Shown piece by piece: positions 11,770 through 22,183 of a stretch of 64,000 nucleotides of DNA. The translations under genes were made by a program, and so were the position numbers. Source of the DNA: Adiantum capillus-veneris (lineage: Eukaryota; Streptophyta; Polypodiopsida; Polypodiales; Pteridaceae); assembly GCA_014529385.2 (NCBI GenBank), contig CM043953.1, positions 63,874,372 to 63,938,371 on the forward strand. Reading direction: 5' to 3'. Under the pieces are notes generated by a model. That model searched no databases. It worked only from the letters and a program-made list of their open reading frames with translations, and had not been told where the DNA came from. Each line of letters starts with the position of its first letter. Position 1 is the stretch's first letter.

Positions 11770-12805
11770 GGCTACCCAAGTTACGATGCTTTGAGAACCC
11801 CTTCGAACACACGTGCAAGAACCCAAAACTTTTCACTACCCAATCCCCAGAAACTTCAATGGAGCTCAACTTTAGATAAGGACAAACACATGCATATCAA
11901 ATGAGTTTTCATAGTTAATCATTGGAATTACAACAGGCAAAGGACATTCCAGGATCTCTCGTAATCTTCTTGGCCCGAACATAAAGACTATGTGTTGCTG
12001 GAAAAAAATCTTCCTGGACACATGAACATTTATTTGGATTCTCTGAGTTAAATGAAAAGGAGTGAATTGAGGGCCATTTTGATCATCCATTAAAGCCAAC
12101 AATGCATCTCCCAAGAAAGCACACCTGTCTTATCCTCTAATTTTGCCAAAATTTTAGCAGCATAATAGCATAAATGGCTCAAAAGACCAAAAAACCAACC
12201 ATCACAACTTGGAAAAATTTTGACAGAGTTTCCCCAGAAGTAGAGCAATGAGAACCCAAAATATAGACTGTATATGTATGCATAAATTGCCAACAATAAA
12301 ACCCGAGCATCAAGTAGGAATCACTAGTACATAGCCTATGGCGAGGTCACGAAAAGGGTGCTCCAGCTACCTGTATCACCAAAAGGATCTCCACATTTGA
12401 GAATCCCCCAGCTCAATAAAACCTCACGCTATTGACCCTCACACGAAGGCTTATGAAAATCGCGTATAGTCAAGTCTCAGAAATGACTATCTTCCAGACC
12501 AAGTCTTAGAAATGGCTGGGACTGCCAAATAAAACCAAATATGGCTCCACAAAGGCGTACAATGGCAATTTCCACAAGTAACGTACAATCCAGCAGACAA
12601 TGCGCTCAAACAGGCGCAAAGTGATGCATACCCACAACAACTGCAAGTGACACCACTGCTAATATATCACTGTACTCCAGCTACTTGTACCTATGTGAAT
12701 CACTTGTACCTGTACCTGTCCCTGTAGCCTGTAACCTATAGTCTACAACCTATAATCCCGAATCTCGAAGCTTGAAGCTCGAAGCCGAAGGTACTCGAAG
12801 AAGAT

Positions 12806-12822
12806 CCTCAGTGGGGGCGCCA
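12806..12822 (-). other. Primer-binding site
   Basis: Minus-strand TGGCGCCCCCACTGAGG, 6 bp inside the 5-prime LTR. The TGG start matches the CCA end of a tRNA; the specific tRNA was not identified. Confidence 0.6.
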
Positions 12823-12828
12823 AAAGAA

Positions 12829-14074
12829 TGTGAGCGGGATGGAAACACACAGAATGCCTCTATAACAACCGGACACACACTCTTGGGAAGATACACACAC
12901 ACACTATGGGTCTCCACTCGGCTTAACAACCCACCTGGCCGAGACAGGGAACACACCGATGGAGCGAGAGGAGAGAGACTATTTGTTTACCCACTCCACA
13001 GAGAGAGAGAGAGACACACACACACACACACCCAAAAAACTCAGCTCAAAAGAGGAGAACTTTTGATGTTTAGATACAAATGAGCTTGAGCCAACACCAA
13101 TGGGGCAAATAGCTCACACAATATGGGTAAAATATGCCAGATACAATCACAAATTGGAGCAGAAACTTCGCTCATAGAAGAAACTTACACAGCCAAATAG
13201 CAGAAAAATAGTGAGGAATTTGGAAAAATGGACAGCGCCATCGCATCCAAAGCGGCCCAAAACCCCAGTCTACAATGTCAAAGTGCTCAAATCCGACCTC
13301 GAATGAGCAGTTTACGACCAAAACAGACTCCAAAAACCCCAAAAACACAGTTGCGGCCCAAAACCCCAGTCTACAATGTCAAAGTGCTCAAATCCGACCT
13401 TGGATGAGCAGTTTGCGACCAAAACAGACTCCAAAAACCCCAAAAACACAGTTGCAGATGTTCCTCCTCTCTTCTCTACGTTTTTTCTGGTCCTCTCTCT
13501 GGTTTTTCAGTTCCCACACTTAGCTTTATTACTTGGGCACCCTTGGCCTTTTAGATGAACTCAAACGGACCCCGAACAGGCCAAAAATTGACTTGCAGTG
13601 CATAGTTGTCACCTTTTTGCATCATCCGCACACCTAGCACTCAACTTTTTCCAATAATGCATCCCGCCACCATGTGAAGTGGATCCAAAAGATGGTCCTC
13701 ATGATGAAATTTCTGCATAATTAGCACAAGAAAACACCCACGTCGTGTCTGTACTTATCCACGTGCAAGTATTGACCCCATTCAACCTCCTGACGCCACT
13801 AGATGCTATCTGACGCACCTGCTTACCTCAGTCGTCGGCCCGCGGATAGCTTCCTCGAGAAGTTCTACGTGCTACCAAATCCTCATTATTGTAGAAAAAA
13901 CACACTGGTACTGGTAACGATGAAAATCGATGCACTATGTACATGCTGTCCTACCTGTACACATGTGGGCCCCACATAACCACCTGGCTCTGGGAAATGG
14001 GCAATCCTTTATTTGATGCACCATGCATGGGTATGTACATATGCGCAATCCCTTGCTCCAAAAAACTCCTGACA
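12829..14074 (-). repeat. 5-prime LTR of the gag-pro element
   Basis: 1246 bp. It aligns with the left LTR throughout, but carries a 101-bp tandem duplication (13254-13354 and 13355-13455) that the left LTR lacks. A (GA)n/(CA)n tract lies at 13002-13031. Confidence 0.88.
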
Positions 14075-14078
14075 ACGT

Positions 14079-14320
14079 AATTACAATCGTGTGATTACGT
14101 TAATAACTTTAATATTAACACAAGAAAATCACGTGATCACGTTAATTGTTAACGTGATCTTGATGGCGACCTATAGAAACCAATAGAGCCGGTAGGCCTG
14201 CCGAGCTTTTACATTTTCGCGGCGAGGCCCGCCGGGCTTTAGGGTTTTCCCGGCGGGCCCGCCGGGAAAATGAAAAAGCCCTGCGGACCCGACTGTATAT
14301 AGTAAACCTCTTCTTACTTT
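14079..14320. repeat. Left GC-rich inverted terminus
   Basis: Continuation of the CAGGGATTT terminus after the LTR insertion. It has an AT-rich stretch with CACGTGATCACG and GTTAACGTGATC, then a GC box containing CCCGCCGGGCTTTAGGGTTT and GGCGGGCCCGCCGGG, itself strongly self-complementary. Mirrors 23120-23396. Confidence 0.6.
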
Positions 14321-14856
14321 GGCATTTGAACTAGGCAAATCTCTGGGGAGTGTATTCGAGTGCCAGGTATAGTCATCTCCTTGTGAATTGACCTAAGGTT
14401 ACAGAGTCACAGGTCCTTTTTTTTTTGGCTGAACGTGATTCTAAATTCGATAACCACTTCTAAAAATATTTAAACTTTTCACTGAACATAAAGGTACGAA
14501 ACCAAAACAGATGAGAATTTGGAGAGTCATGCTCATTGTGACGAAGCCATTGGTCCATAAAAGGGCTGAACTTGGTTTTAGAAGATGAGTATATTTAAAT
14601 AATGAGTTGATAGTCAAGGGTCGGATGTCCTGTACTAGTGTACTGGGTATATAAAGATCCTTGAAGTCTTGCATTTTTCACCATCATAGAGTTGAATTGA
14701 TATACATTTTCATTGCACAATATGAGAGCTATAATCCTTAACTGGTTGAATTAGCTTTTATATATTGAATTGGATGCATAAGGAGGCTACAATCCTTAAT
14801 TGGGTACAAGTAGTCCTTAATTGTGTAATTGTATCGAAGATTTCATTGCCTTGTTT
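14321..14856. other. Non-coding filler inside the hAT-like element
   Basis: AT-rich, with short duplicated phrases (AATCCTTAA followed by TTGAATT-like words). No gene seen. It runs up to the TTT target site of the CACTA insertion. Confidence 0.4.
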
Positions 14857-15040
14857 CACTACAACACTAAACGAAGATATCGACTCGCCTATATTGACGG
14901 CCATACCTTTCCACGCGTATATCGACGACATTAGTGGGCGTCGCTATACGCGTCGCTATACGTGTCGCAATGTGCGTCAATATACGCGTGGAAAGGCTTT
15001 ATTTGCCACGCGTATAGCGACGCGTATATTGACACCAAAA
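14857..15040. repeat. Left TIR and subterminal iterons of CACTA copy 1
   Basis: CACTACAACACTAAACGAAG followed by repeated GCGTCGCTATACG words in direct orientation, then CGCGTATAGCGACGCGTAT in inverted orientation. The same block occurs in copy 2 at 28329-28500. Confidence 0.85.
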
Positions 15041-15154
15041 AAATTGGGGGAAAAAAGCGAAACCCGCGTGCAGGGGCCATTTTCGCCTGCTAGGGTCTTG
15101 GCCGAAACCTGCTGCACAGGTATTATGTCCATCTCTACTCTCCCCAGCCCCTCT

Positions 15155-15159
15155 CTCTT

Positions 15160-15196
<37 letters not shown>

Positions 15197-15364
15197 TACA
15201 CACACACACACGATGTAGAGAGAGAGAGAGAGGTGTGTGTGTGTGTGTGTGTAGGAAAGAGAGAGAGAGAGAGGTGTGTGTAGGAAATAGAGAGAGAGAG
15301 AGAGAGATAGAGAGCGGTATGTGTGTGTAGGAAAGAGAAAGAGAGAGAGGTGTGTGTGTGTGTA

Positions 15365-15404
<40 letters not shown>

Positions 15405-15428
15405 GTGTGAGTGTATGTAGGTAATCAA

Positions 15429-15461
<33 letters not shown>

Positions 15462-15470
15462 GAGAATTAA
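15155..15470. repeat. Compound simple repeat (CT/CA/GA/GT)
   Basis: Blocks of CT, CA, GA and GT separated by repeated GTAGGAAA-GAGAG joints, suggesting amplification of a GA-GTGT-AGGAAA higher-order unit. The counterpart in copy 2 is 28617-28946. Confidence 0.9.
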
Positions 15471-15865
15471 TGTATGCTTAGGAAATTAAAACTAAAGAAA
15501 AAAAAATTAAAGAGAGAAATGAAATGAAATGTTATATTAACATCTTCGAAAGGCCAAAGTGACCTATGAGACATGAGACAAGAAAGTTACAATGTGATGG
15601 ATCTGATACAAAGTCAGAGTAAGAAGATGACAAAATAAAATATTATGGAATCCTAAACTGCTGGGTGTGGACTAAACGGCTAAACGAGCTATTTGGGATA
15701 GGTAGATCTCCTCCATGGTCAGTACTCTGACCGGACGTTGTGCATGTCGAGCCAAAGTGACCTAGCTAGATCCTCTGATGCAGCCTCTGTCGATGTTGTG
15801 TAGTCCTCCGCAGTCGTGGGCGTCTAGATCTCCCTAGATCAGTCGCTCGTTCGATCATTAGAGAG

Positions 15866-15872
15866 ATAGGGA

Positions 15873-15929
<57 letters not shown>

Positions 15930-15952
15930 GAAATAGAGAGATAGAGAAAGAG

Positions 15953-16030
<78 letters not shown>
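15866..16030. repeat. (GA)n-(TA)n-(GA)n compound tract
   Basis: GA tract, then TATATA from about 15957 to 15992, then GA again. Counterpart at 29345-29530. Confidence 0.9.
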
Positions 16031-16313
16031 GGAGAGAGATAGGGAAGTGGAGCTCCAGGAGTTATGGCAGAGAAATAGGAAAATAGAGAAATAGAGAGAG
16101 ATAGGAAAATAGAGAAAGAGAGATAGCGAGAGCGAGATCGAGAGAGAAAGAATGAGAGATAGGGTACCTAGACAGAGAAGAAACTATGGAACTAAAAGAG
16201 GCAAAGGGGTTTTGCCTGCTACATGCATTGCCATGTACACCTGGGAGTGCACATATGTGTCTACCCATATAGGATTTGACCAATAAAGACGAGATTTTGA
16301 CCCGGTGGTCCTG

Positions 16314-16349
16314 ATCTCCGTACACCTCTGGACCGAGGTGTACGAAGAT
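16314..16349. other. Perfect-core palindrome in CACTA 5-prime leader
   Basis: Stem ATCTCCGTACACCTC with loop TGGACC and a right arm that has one change from perfect (GAAGAT for GGAGAT). The copy 2 version (29896-29931) has its single change in the other arm (CATACACC). The common ancestor was thus a 15-bp perfect stem. Confidence 0.7.
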
Positions 16350-16391
16350 TGGGCAAGACTAGAGAATGCGAGGTAGTTTACATTGTGAGGA

Positions 16392-16392
<1 letters not shown>

Positions 16393-16462
<70 letters not shown>
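16393..16462. repeat. (TA)n microsatellite
   Basis: About 35 TA units upstream of the transposase start. Much shorter in copy 2 (29976-29997). Confidence 0.95.
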
Positions 16463-16468
<6 letters not shown>

Positions 16469-16491
16469 AACAGCACTCATAATCATTGTAG

Positions 16492-16687
16492 ATGGCAAGG
16501 TCATCAACTAACATGGAGGAAAAGATTGCATGCTCGTCCACGCTCTGCAAGTATCAAATCTTGCGCAAGCGTAGGATATGTAATGAGCATGTGCACAAGT
16601 ACGGAGAGTTTTCTAGAGAAACCGTACAAAATCTGCGATACGACTCCTACAGAAGGGGCATTGATTTCCGCGACATAGCACCTACAT

Positions 16688-16747
<60 letters not shown>

Positions 16748-16758
16748 ATTATGCGTGA
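16492..16758 (+). pseudogene. Possible N-terminal exon of CACTA transposase ending in (GA)n
   Basis: The open frame begins MARSSTNMEEKIACSS. It has a CX-rich/His pattern (KYQILRKRRICNEHVHKYGE, RYDSYRRGIDFRDIAP), placed where TNP2 proteins carry a transposase-associated domain, and then runs into a (GA)n tract at 16688-16742. The next methionine (16751) is one frame off. Copy 2 has the same block with a stop in place of Gln (KY*IL). Whether this is translated with the main transposase depends on tract length or splicing. Confidence 0.4.
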
Positions 16759-19533
16759 ACGTCCGCCCAATATAGAGCCACGGATGGAAGCAGAAAAGGG
16801 CTTACAGACAGAAGGTGACGGCATGGAGGAGATGCTGGATGCCTTCTTCTAGACAAGCGAGGAGAACGCGAACGAAGCAGCACCAGAAGCCGTGCGCCTA
16901 TCTCCTGAAGACATATTGATAAAGTTGGCACGTCAACCAATCTATGAAGGCGCCAAAATATCTGTGCTTCGTACTTGTTTGGCGTTTTTGAATCTTCAGT
17001 CAGTGTACGGGTGGTCAGATGCAAGTGTCACTGCTTTGTTTAGGTACGTAATTTACAAAAGAGATTTTCCGATTGCAACGGTGATGTGCTCGGAGAGCTT
17101 TAATTTTAATTTAATGTGGCTTAAACAGGTTATTGTGGGAGCAACTTCTCCCGGCTGGCAATGAAATGCCCCCCTTCAGGCCAGACGCAAAGCAACTTCT
17201 GACCTCAGTTGCCTTGGACTACAACAAGATTCATGCATGTCCAAATGATTGCATTCTTTTTCGCAATGAATTCGTAAATTGTCTGTCGTGTCCTAAGTGC
17301 GGAGCAATGCGCTATAAACAAGATGCAGTTGGCGAGACAGTGCCAGCTAAAGTGTTGCGTCATTTCCCTATTATTCCTAGGATAAAAAGAATGTTTCGTT
17401 GTGGTTTCATTGCAAAGATGATACGGTGGCATTCTACGAATAGATCCACTGACGCAACATTTAGGGTGCCCACTGATTCGAAGGCTTGGAGGCACATTGA
17501 AGATACCTGGCCACATTTTAAGAGTGAACCACTCAATTTGCGTTTGGGCATGGCAATGAATGGAGTCAATCCATTTGGCTTGAGAAGCTCGTCATGGAGC
17601 ACTTGGCCTATGTGCCTTATCAATTACAACTTCCCGCCGTGGCTTGCTATCAAGAAGGGTCATTTGATTTTAAGATTGATTGTACCTGGTAAGTTCAAAG
17701 CAAAAAACATGGATGTTTATCTAGCTCCACTAGTTGACGAGCTCCAGGAGTTATGGCATGGGATCGACATAGCAGATGCGGTTGAACCAGTAGGACAACA
17801 GCATGCAAGGATACATGGACTTCTTATGTGGACTATGCATGATTGGCCAGGCTACGGAGAAGCTTCTAGTAATGGATATTGATTTACAAAATTCTCGCTA
17901 TTCGCAAGCCCTTTGCCTTGGCCTGATTCATGCTTTGATATATGCAGGACTAACAACTTCAGGATACAATGCATGTCCAATTTGCGGGCAGTCTTTGGAT
18001 GTGCGCTATTCTACCTCTCTTCAAAAGACAATTTATCAAGGCCACCACCGTTATCTTCCAGATGGCCATCACTTGATCAAGGGGTGTTTAACGGAGGAAG
18101 TGCGGACCTGCATATACAAGATTTCAGAGCTAGTGCGGTGGATCTCTTCCAAGGAGATACGGGAGGAATCTATTGCAGTCGCAAGGGCTAACTCCATTGA
18201 GCTAGTTTGCATGATTGAGAAGTATCTACCCACGATCTGCCTAACTATCCAAATGCACTTGCTCGTCCATGTAGTAGATGAGGTTGCAGTGGCAGGTACA
18301 GTCCACAGCCGTTGGATGTTCTTTCTAGAGCGGTTCATGAAAACACTTAAGGGTTTTGTTTGCCAAAAAGCGCGTCCAGAGGGGAACATGGCAGAAGGAT
18401 GGCTGGTGCAAGAGTCTCTTGTATTGATGAACGAATTTCTATCCGTTTCTGACCCAGAAATGCCTCGACTGTGGAGTGATGAGGAGGATGCAAGACTGGT
18501 GGGAGAGGAGCCGCAAGGGCAAGGGGTGCCGAAGAAAATGAACCTAGCCATGCGAGAAAAGATCATGAAGTTCTGTATACTAAATTCAGCGCCGATGCAA
18601 AAATAGCTTGAAAGGTACGAAGAAGAGAAAGAGAGACGCAATCTAGAGCGACAGGATTTCAGGCGAAGTCGAACGACTAGAGGCTTACCCTTGCCATACT
18701 ATCTCGCTCCTCTACCTGAATTCCCTACAATGGCTTGGTTGGACAAGATAGTGAGAGCAGCTCGACAGATCGGAGTACCCATATCTCTAGAAGAGGAAGA
18801 GCTGGCTATTGGATGTGACTGGAAGTATCATACATACATGGCACTGTGGTCGCATGGAAAGCATTTCAGAACACAACAAATTGACAGCAGAAGAAACACG
18901 TTTGACTGTGGGGTAATGGTTAGTTTCATGCAAAAGAGCAAGGCCAGAGCTAGAGACACGAATGAGAGCACTAGCAACCTGGATTACTGTGGTCTGGTGT
19001 CAGATATCCTGAAAGTAAGCTTCAGGCGGTTTGAGATGTTTTTGTTGGATGTGAAGTGGTTCAAGGTGATTACTTTTGGTCGCAATGCAACGGTACGCAA
19101 AGATGGAAACAAACTTGTGCAAATAGATTCTACAAAGACTTGGACAGATGCGAGCGACACATTTGCTCTCCCCGAACATTGCGAGCAAGTGGTCTTTGTA
19201 CCGGACCCTCGAGAGCGACAATGGTGGTTTGTGGTTCAGGTTGCTCCAAGAAATAAACAAGTATTTGACGGGCAAGATCTCCTGGAGGAAATTCAGTCAG
19301 ACGACGTCCATACTACTGTGACATTAGATGAGATGGACGAAGGTATGGCAGAGGAAGCTGACAGATATACGAGGGATGACGCAGACGAGACAGAATTGAC
19401 ACTTGTAGATGAAGATGCAATGGATGAAGACAATCTGCCAGAATGAGTTGGGGCAGAGTTATGTTTGCAATTAGAGATAGACGATGATACGGTGCAAGAT
19501 CTTATTGATGATGCCTCACTCGTCGAGGCCTAG
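16751..19533 (+). pseudogene. CACTA TNP2-type transposase, copy 1 (stops, internal deletion)
   Basis: Exons 16751-17043, 17129-17868 and 17948-19533 (introns with GTACGT..CAG and GTAATG..CAG ends). Order of domains: Transposase_21/TNP2 (IHACPNDCILFRNEFVNCLS, CPKCGAMRY, GLLMWTMHDWPGYGEA, YNACPICGQ), then a DUF4218-like block (LLVHVVDEVAVAGTVHSRWM, FLERFMKTLKGFV), then a DUF4216-like block (YCGLVSDILKVSFRRFEMFL and DVKWF). Nonsense codons lie at 16850-16852, 18604-18606 and 19444-19446; no frameshift relative to copy 2. A segment between the CPIC finger and the DUF4218 block is missing; copy 2 still has it. The protein would catalyse cut-and-paste excision in the nucleus. Confidence 0.88.
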
Positions 19534-19640
19534 GCCTGTAAGTGTTTGTGTGAAGACTTTGATTTAAAATTAAGCTTAAAGTTAATTTAAACAACTGTGT
19601 TTTGACTCTTTATTTTACTTTCTTTGTGCAGGACTTTAGT
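19534..19640 (+). other. Intron linking TNP2 3-prime end to second CACTA gene
   Basis: A strong donor (CCT|GTAAGTG, 19538) lies 5 bp past the TNP2 stop. A strong acceptor (TTTGTGCAG, ending 19631) lies 9 bp before the ATG of gene 2. The arrangement suggests a shared or read-through transcript, as in En/Spm where products arise by alternative splicing. Confidence 0.55.
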
Positions 19641-20896
19641 ATGGCAGACGAGATTCCAGATCCCGCTTGCATGAGTGCAGATGCATTCATGGGCTTCGTT
19701 ACACGAATGACACCTGCTCAGATGGCAGAGGCTTCTCAGTACTGGGTAGCCAGAGGCACGGGTACTACGCCTCCGGGCTTCACACCCGAGGGTCCGACGC
19801 CTAGGGGGGGGACGCCTACGGGGTTCAGGACGCCTATGGGTACGACTCCTTCTTCTCACATCACGGCCGCTTCGACACCTAGGGGTGGGGCAGAGGCGGG
19901 TACGTCCTCATCTCCGCAGCACAGGCGCACTCGCCGATCTCGGCGATCGTCAGGTGGAGTTGGTGGTTGCTGTGGAGGAGGGTCCATAGATTCTTCGATC
20001 CCTCCTCGCTCACGACCCCCGTCTTACCCAGGCACACCTCTCGACACACCTCTTGGCACACCTCGGAAACCTTGGGGGGCACACGATCCTAGTGTCTCCA
20101 AGCTCTATACTGTACGGGGAGATGGTTCTGCTGACATAGATAGAGTCGGGACTGAGATGCGACAACGGATTCGCCAGCTCGTGGAGCTACAGTTTTCGAC
20201 CAGCATTCTCACGTCTTGGGATCAGCAAGAAAAGAAAAAAGTCACTTACATAGTGGAGACCATCCTAAGAGAGTACCAACCTGCGCCGGGTTCTTCCGTT
20301 GTTTCGACGCGGTGGATCAAGGGTGTTGCACGAGACACCATCAAACATCGACGAGATGCAGCTCGGAAGGCTTTCAGGACCGGCTCGCCGAAGCCCTCGG
20401 GCATCCCACACGAGACGTGGCTGCAGATCAGGGAGGATGAGCGGACAACGTCCACGTGGTTCAGACAGCAGCGTGAGGCCACACATGTATGACAGATGAC
20501 TAGGGGGACATCTCATCTTGGCAGCGGAGGCTTTGACACCTTTCGCTATGAGTTTGTGAGTTTCTAATCCAACCTTAACTATGGCATTTTTTAAAACGCG
20601 ATGAATCATGTATTCTTATTACTTTGATTTTTGTATAAATGCAGAATCTTGCGATGCATTGAGCTCCATCACGCGAGGAGGAGTCAGATGGATATCGCAG
20701 AGGTATCTATGAAGTACTGAATGATCTTGAAGCTTCAGGAGAGCCTGTAGACTGGGAGGCCTTACAGTCTCGCTGATCGCTTGAGGTGAGACGTTAATAT
20801 GTGTGAGTTGATTTAATTAAGTCAATATATGTGAAGTAATATCAATACTAATTTTGTGAGTTGTCCTATGTGCAGGTTGTGACGGCTAGTCATTAG
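19641..20896 (+). pseudogene. Second CACTA gene, Ptta/En/Spm (Transposase_24-like)
   Basis: Exons 19641-20555, 20645-20785 and 20876-20896. It starts MADEIPDPACMSADAFMGFV. A Pro/Thr/Gly-rich low-complexity region follows (residues about 50-150, repeated TPRGGTP/TPLGTP). Then comes a basic C-terminal domain with ILTSWDQQEKKKVTYIVETI, VVSTRWIKGVARDTIKHRRD and TSHLGSGGFDTFRYEF, the layout of plant En/Spm accessory proteins that bind subterminal repeats. TGA codons interrupt it at 20490-20492, 20660-20662 and 20774-20776, and the frame stays open around them. All three could come from CGA. It is therefore a pseudogene by nonsense only. Confidence 0.75.
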
Positions 20897-20984
20897 TGGA
20901 CCAGATTTTATCTATATGCTTTGTGAGACACAGACACGCTTCTGTGTCTCTTTTTTGTACAAACAATTAGTGTTTAGACAGTTA

Positions 20985-21240
20985 TTGTTTCCCTTATGGT
21001 TATGATTATTGTCATTGTCATTGTATAGATAGATATTGTTTCTCTTTCTGGTTATGCTTATGGTTATTGCTAATTTTGTTTATGGTTATGGTTATCTGCA
21101 TTATGGTTTTGATCAAAGTGGTTATGGCCGGTTATGGTTTTAAGTTATGGTTATGCTTTTAAGTTATGGTTATGGTTCATTATGGTTATGCTTTTAAGTT
21201 ATGGTTATGCTTTTAAGTTATGGCTATGCTTTTCAGTTGG
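20985..21240. repeat. TTATGG-rich subterminal repeats of CACTA copy 1
   Basis: Many iterations of GGTTATGGTTATG and TTTTAAGTTATGG in direct orientation near the 3-prime end. Counterpart at 33800-34030. Probable 3-prime UTR/subterminal array rather than telomeric sequence. Confidence 0.8.
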
Positions 21241-21410
21241 TACGGTTGTCTTTCATTGGCCTTAAATCTCATGTGAGATCTTACATGGATAGCATGTAGG
21301 AGGCGTATACATGATATGGTTTTTTTTGAAAAGTTTATGCAAAAACAAATCGAACTCTGCCGAAATTTCTGCGCGCGGGAGCATGGTTGATATTTTGGTG
21401 CTGCTTACTT

Positions 21411-21496
21411 TCTTGGGCAGAGGGCAGGAAGGCCGGCTGTGGCTGTGTCCATCTTTTAACTAGGCATAGGCCAGGCTACCTGCCCTCTGCCCAAGA
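21411..21496. other. Hairpin near CACTA 3-prime end
   Basis: Perfect 18-bp arms TCTTGGGCAGAGGGCAGG (21411-21428) and its complement (21479-21496) around a 50-nt loop with further partial pairing. Copy 2 has the same hairpin at 34211-34296 with a paired substitution that keeps the stem. Confidence 0.8.
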
Positions 21497-21499
21497 AAA

Positions 21500-21654
21500 A
21501 AAAATTCTGCTATGGTCGTCGCTATGTGCGTCGCTATGCGCATCGCTAATAGTGACTGGTTTCACAGCGACACGGATAGCGACGTGGATAGCGACGCGCA
21601 TAGCGACGGGCCGCGTCGATATCTTCGTCGATAACATGTTTTTTTGTTGTAGTG
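21500..21654. repeat. Right TIR and subterminal iterons of CACTA copy 1
   Basis: GTCGCTATG words in direct orientation, then GATAGCGACG words in inverted orientation, ending TGTTGTAGTG. Confidence 0.85.
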
Positions 21655-22183
21655 TTTTATGCATTGGTTTATATAGGGAGTGAATTATGTATTATAATTA
21701 AAAGATTGTTAATGCATGAGATGGTCAATCATCGACATTGTTTCTCTCATGTGTGTTTTGAAAATAATTATCATCATTTCAATGTAAATGTTGAGGATTC
21801 TTTGTAGCATGTGAAAATAGTTGTGTCTTATTGTTTTCAGATTGCAGAGGATGTATAACTAATCATTATATTTATAATTGCATTGACAATTTCATATTAT
21901 TTATGTATCTATAATGCCATGTAGAGAGTGCATTGCAATGTGTATGTTCTCTCAGAACATATGTGGTCGATATGTGGAATGGACTAGAGTGCATTGCGAA
22001 TCTCATATTGTGTAGATTTGACTGCTTTCTTAGTGATTGTTTTTCTAATATATATTGAAAAGTTTTATTTATTTATTTTAATTGAACATCTAGTTCTTAT
22101 GTCTGCATTATTAAATTGAAAGCAATGGAGAAAAATGTCACCACAAGTGATACGAAGAAGTCAAAGCATTAAAAAGCCCTTAG
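21655..22183. other. Non-coding interval
   Basis: AT-rich continuation of the element that CACTA copy 1 entered. No gene seen. Confidence 0.4.

Larger units (their letters stand above)
8260..14074 (-). mobile_element. Non-autonomous LTR retrotransposon with gag and protease only
   Basis: Two long terminal repeats (8260-9423 and 12829-14074), both TG...CA, are flanked by the 4-bp target duplication ACGT (8256-8259 and 14075-14078). Coding is on the minus strand, so the 5-prime LTR is the right one. A primer site TGGCGCCCCCACTGAGG (12806-12822) lies 6 bp inside it. The 3.4-kb interior carries gag and an aspartic protease, but no reverse transcriptase, RNase H or integrase. That makes it a TR-GAG-type element mobilised in trans. 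The LTRs differ by only a few percent plus one tandem duplication, so the insertion looks recent relative to the surrounding debris. Confidence 0.88.
14857..21654 (+). mobile_element. CACTA (En/Spm-like) transposon, copy 1
   Basis: Terminal inverted repeats CACTACAACA...TGTTGTAGTG with 3-bp target duplication TTT (14854-14856, 21655-21657). Subterminal regions on both sides carry iterated CGTCGCTAT/ATAGCGACG motifs, as expected for sites bound by a TnpA-like protein. The 5-prime third is filled with GA, GT and TA simple repeats. Then come a TNP2-type transposase gene and a second Ptta/En/Spm-type gene in the same orientation. Both genes carry stop codons, and the transposase has lost an internal segment that copy 2 (28329-34442) retains. 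It is therefore a defective but recognisable full-structure element. Confidence 0.93.

Noticed and set aside
20985-21240. GGTTATGG repeats as possible telomeric sequence
   Set aside because: The motif is TTATGG, it is internal to a CACTA element and repeated at the same place in copy 2, so it is a subterminal array.
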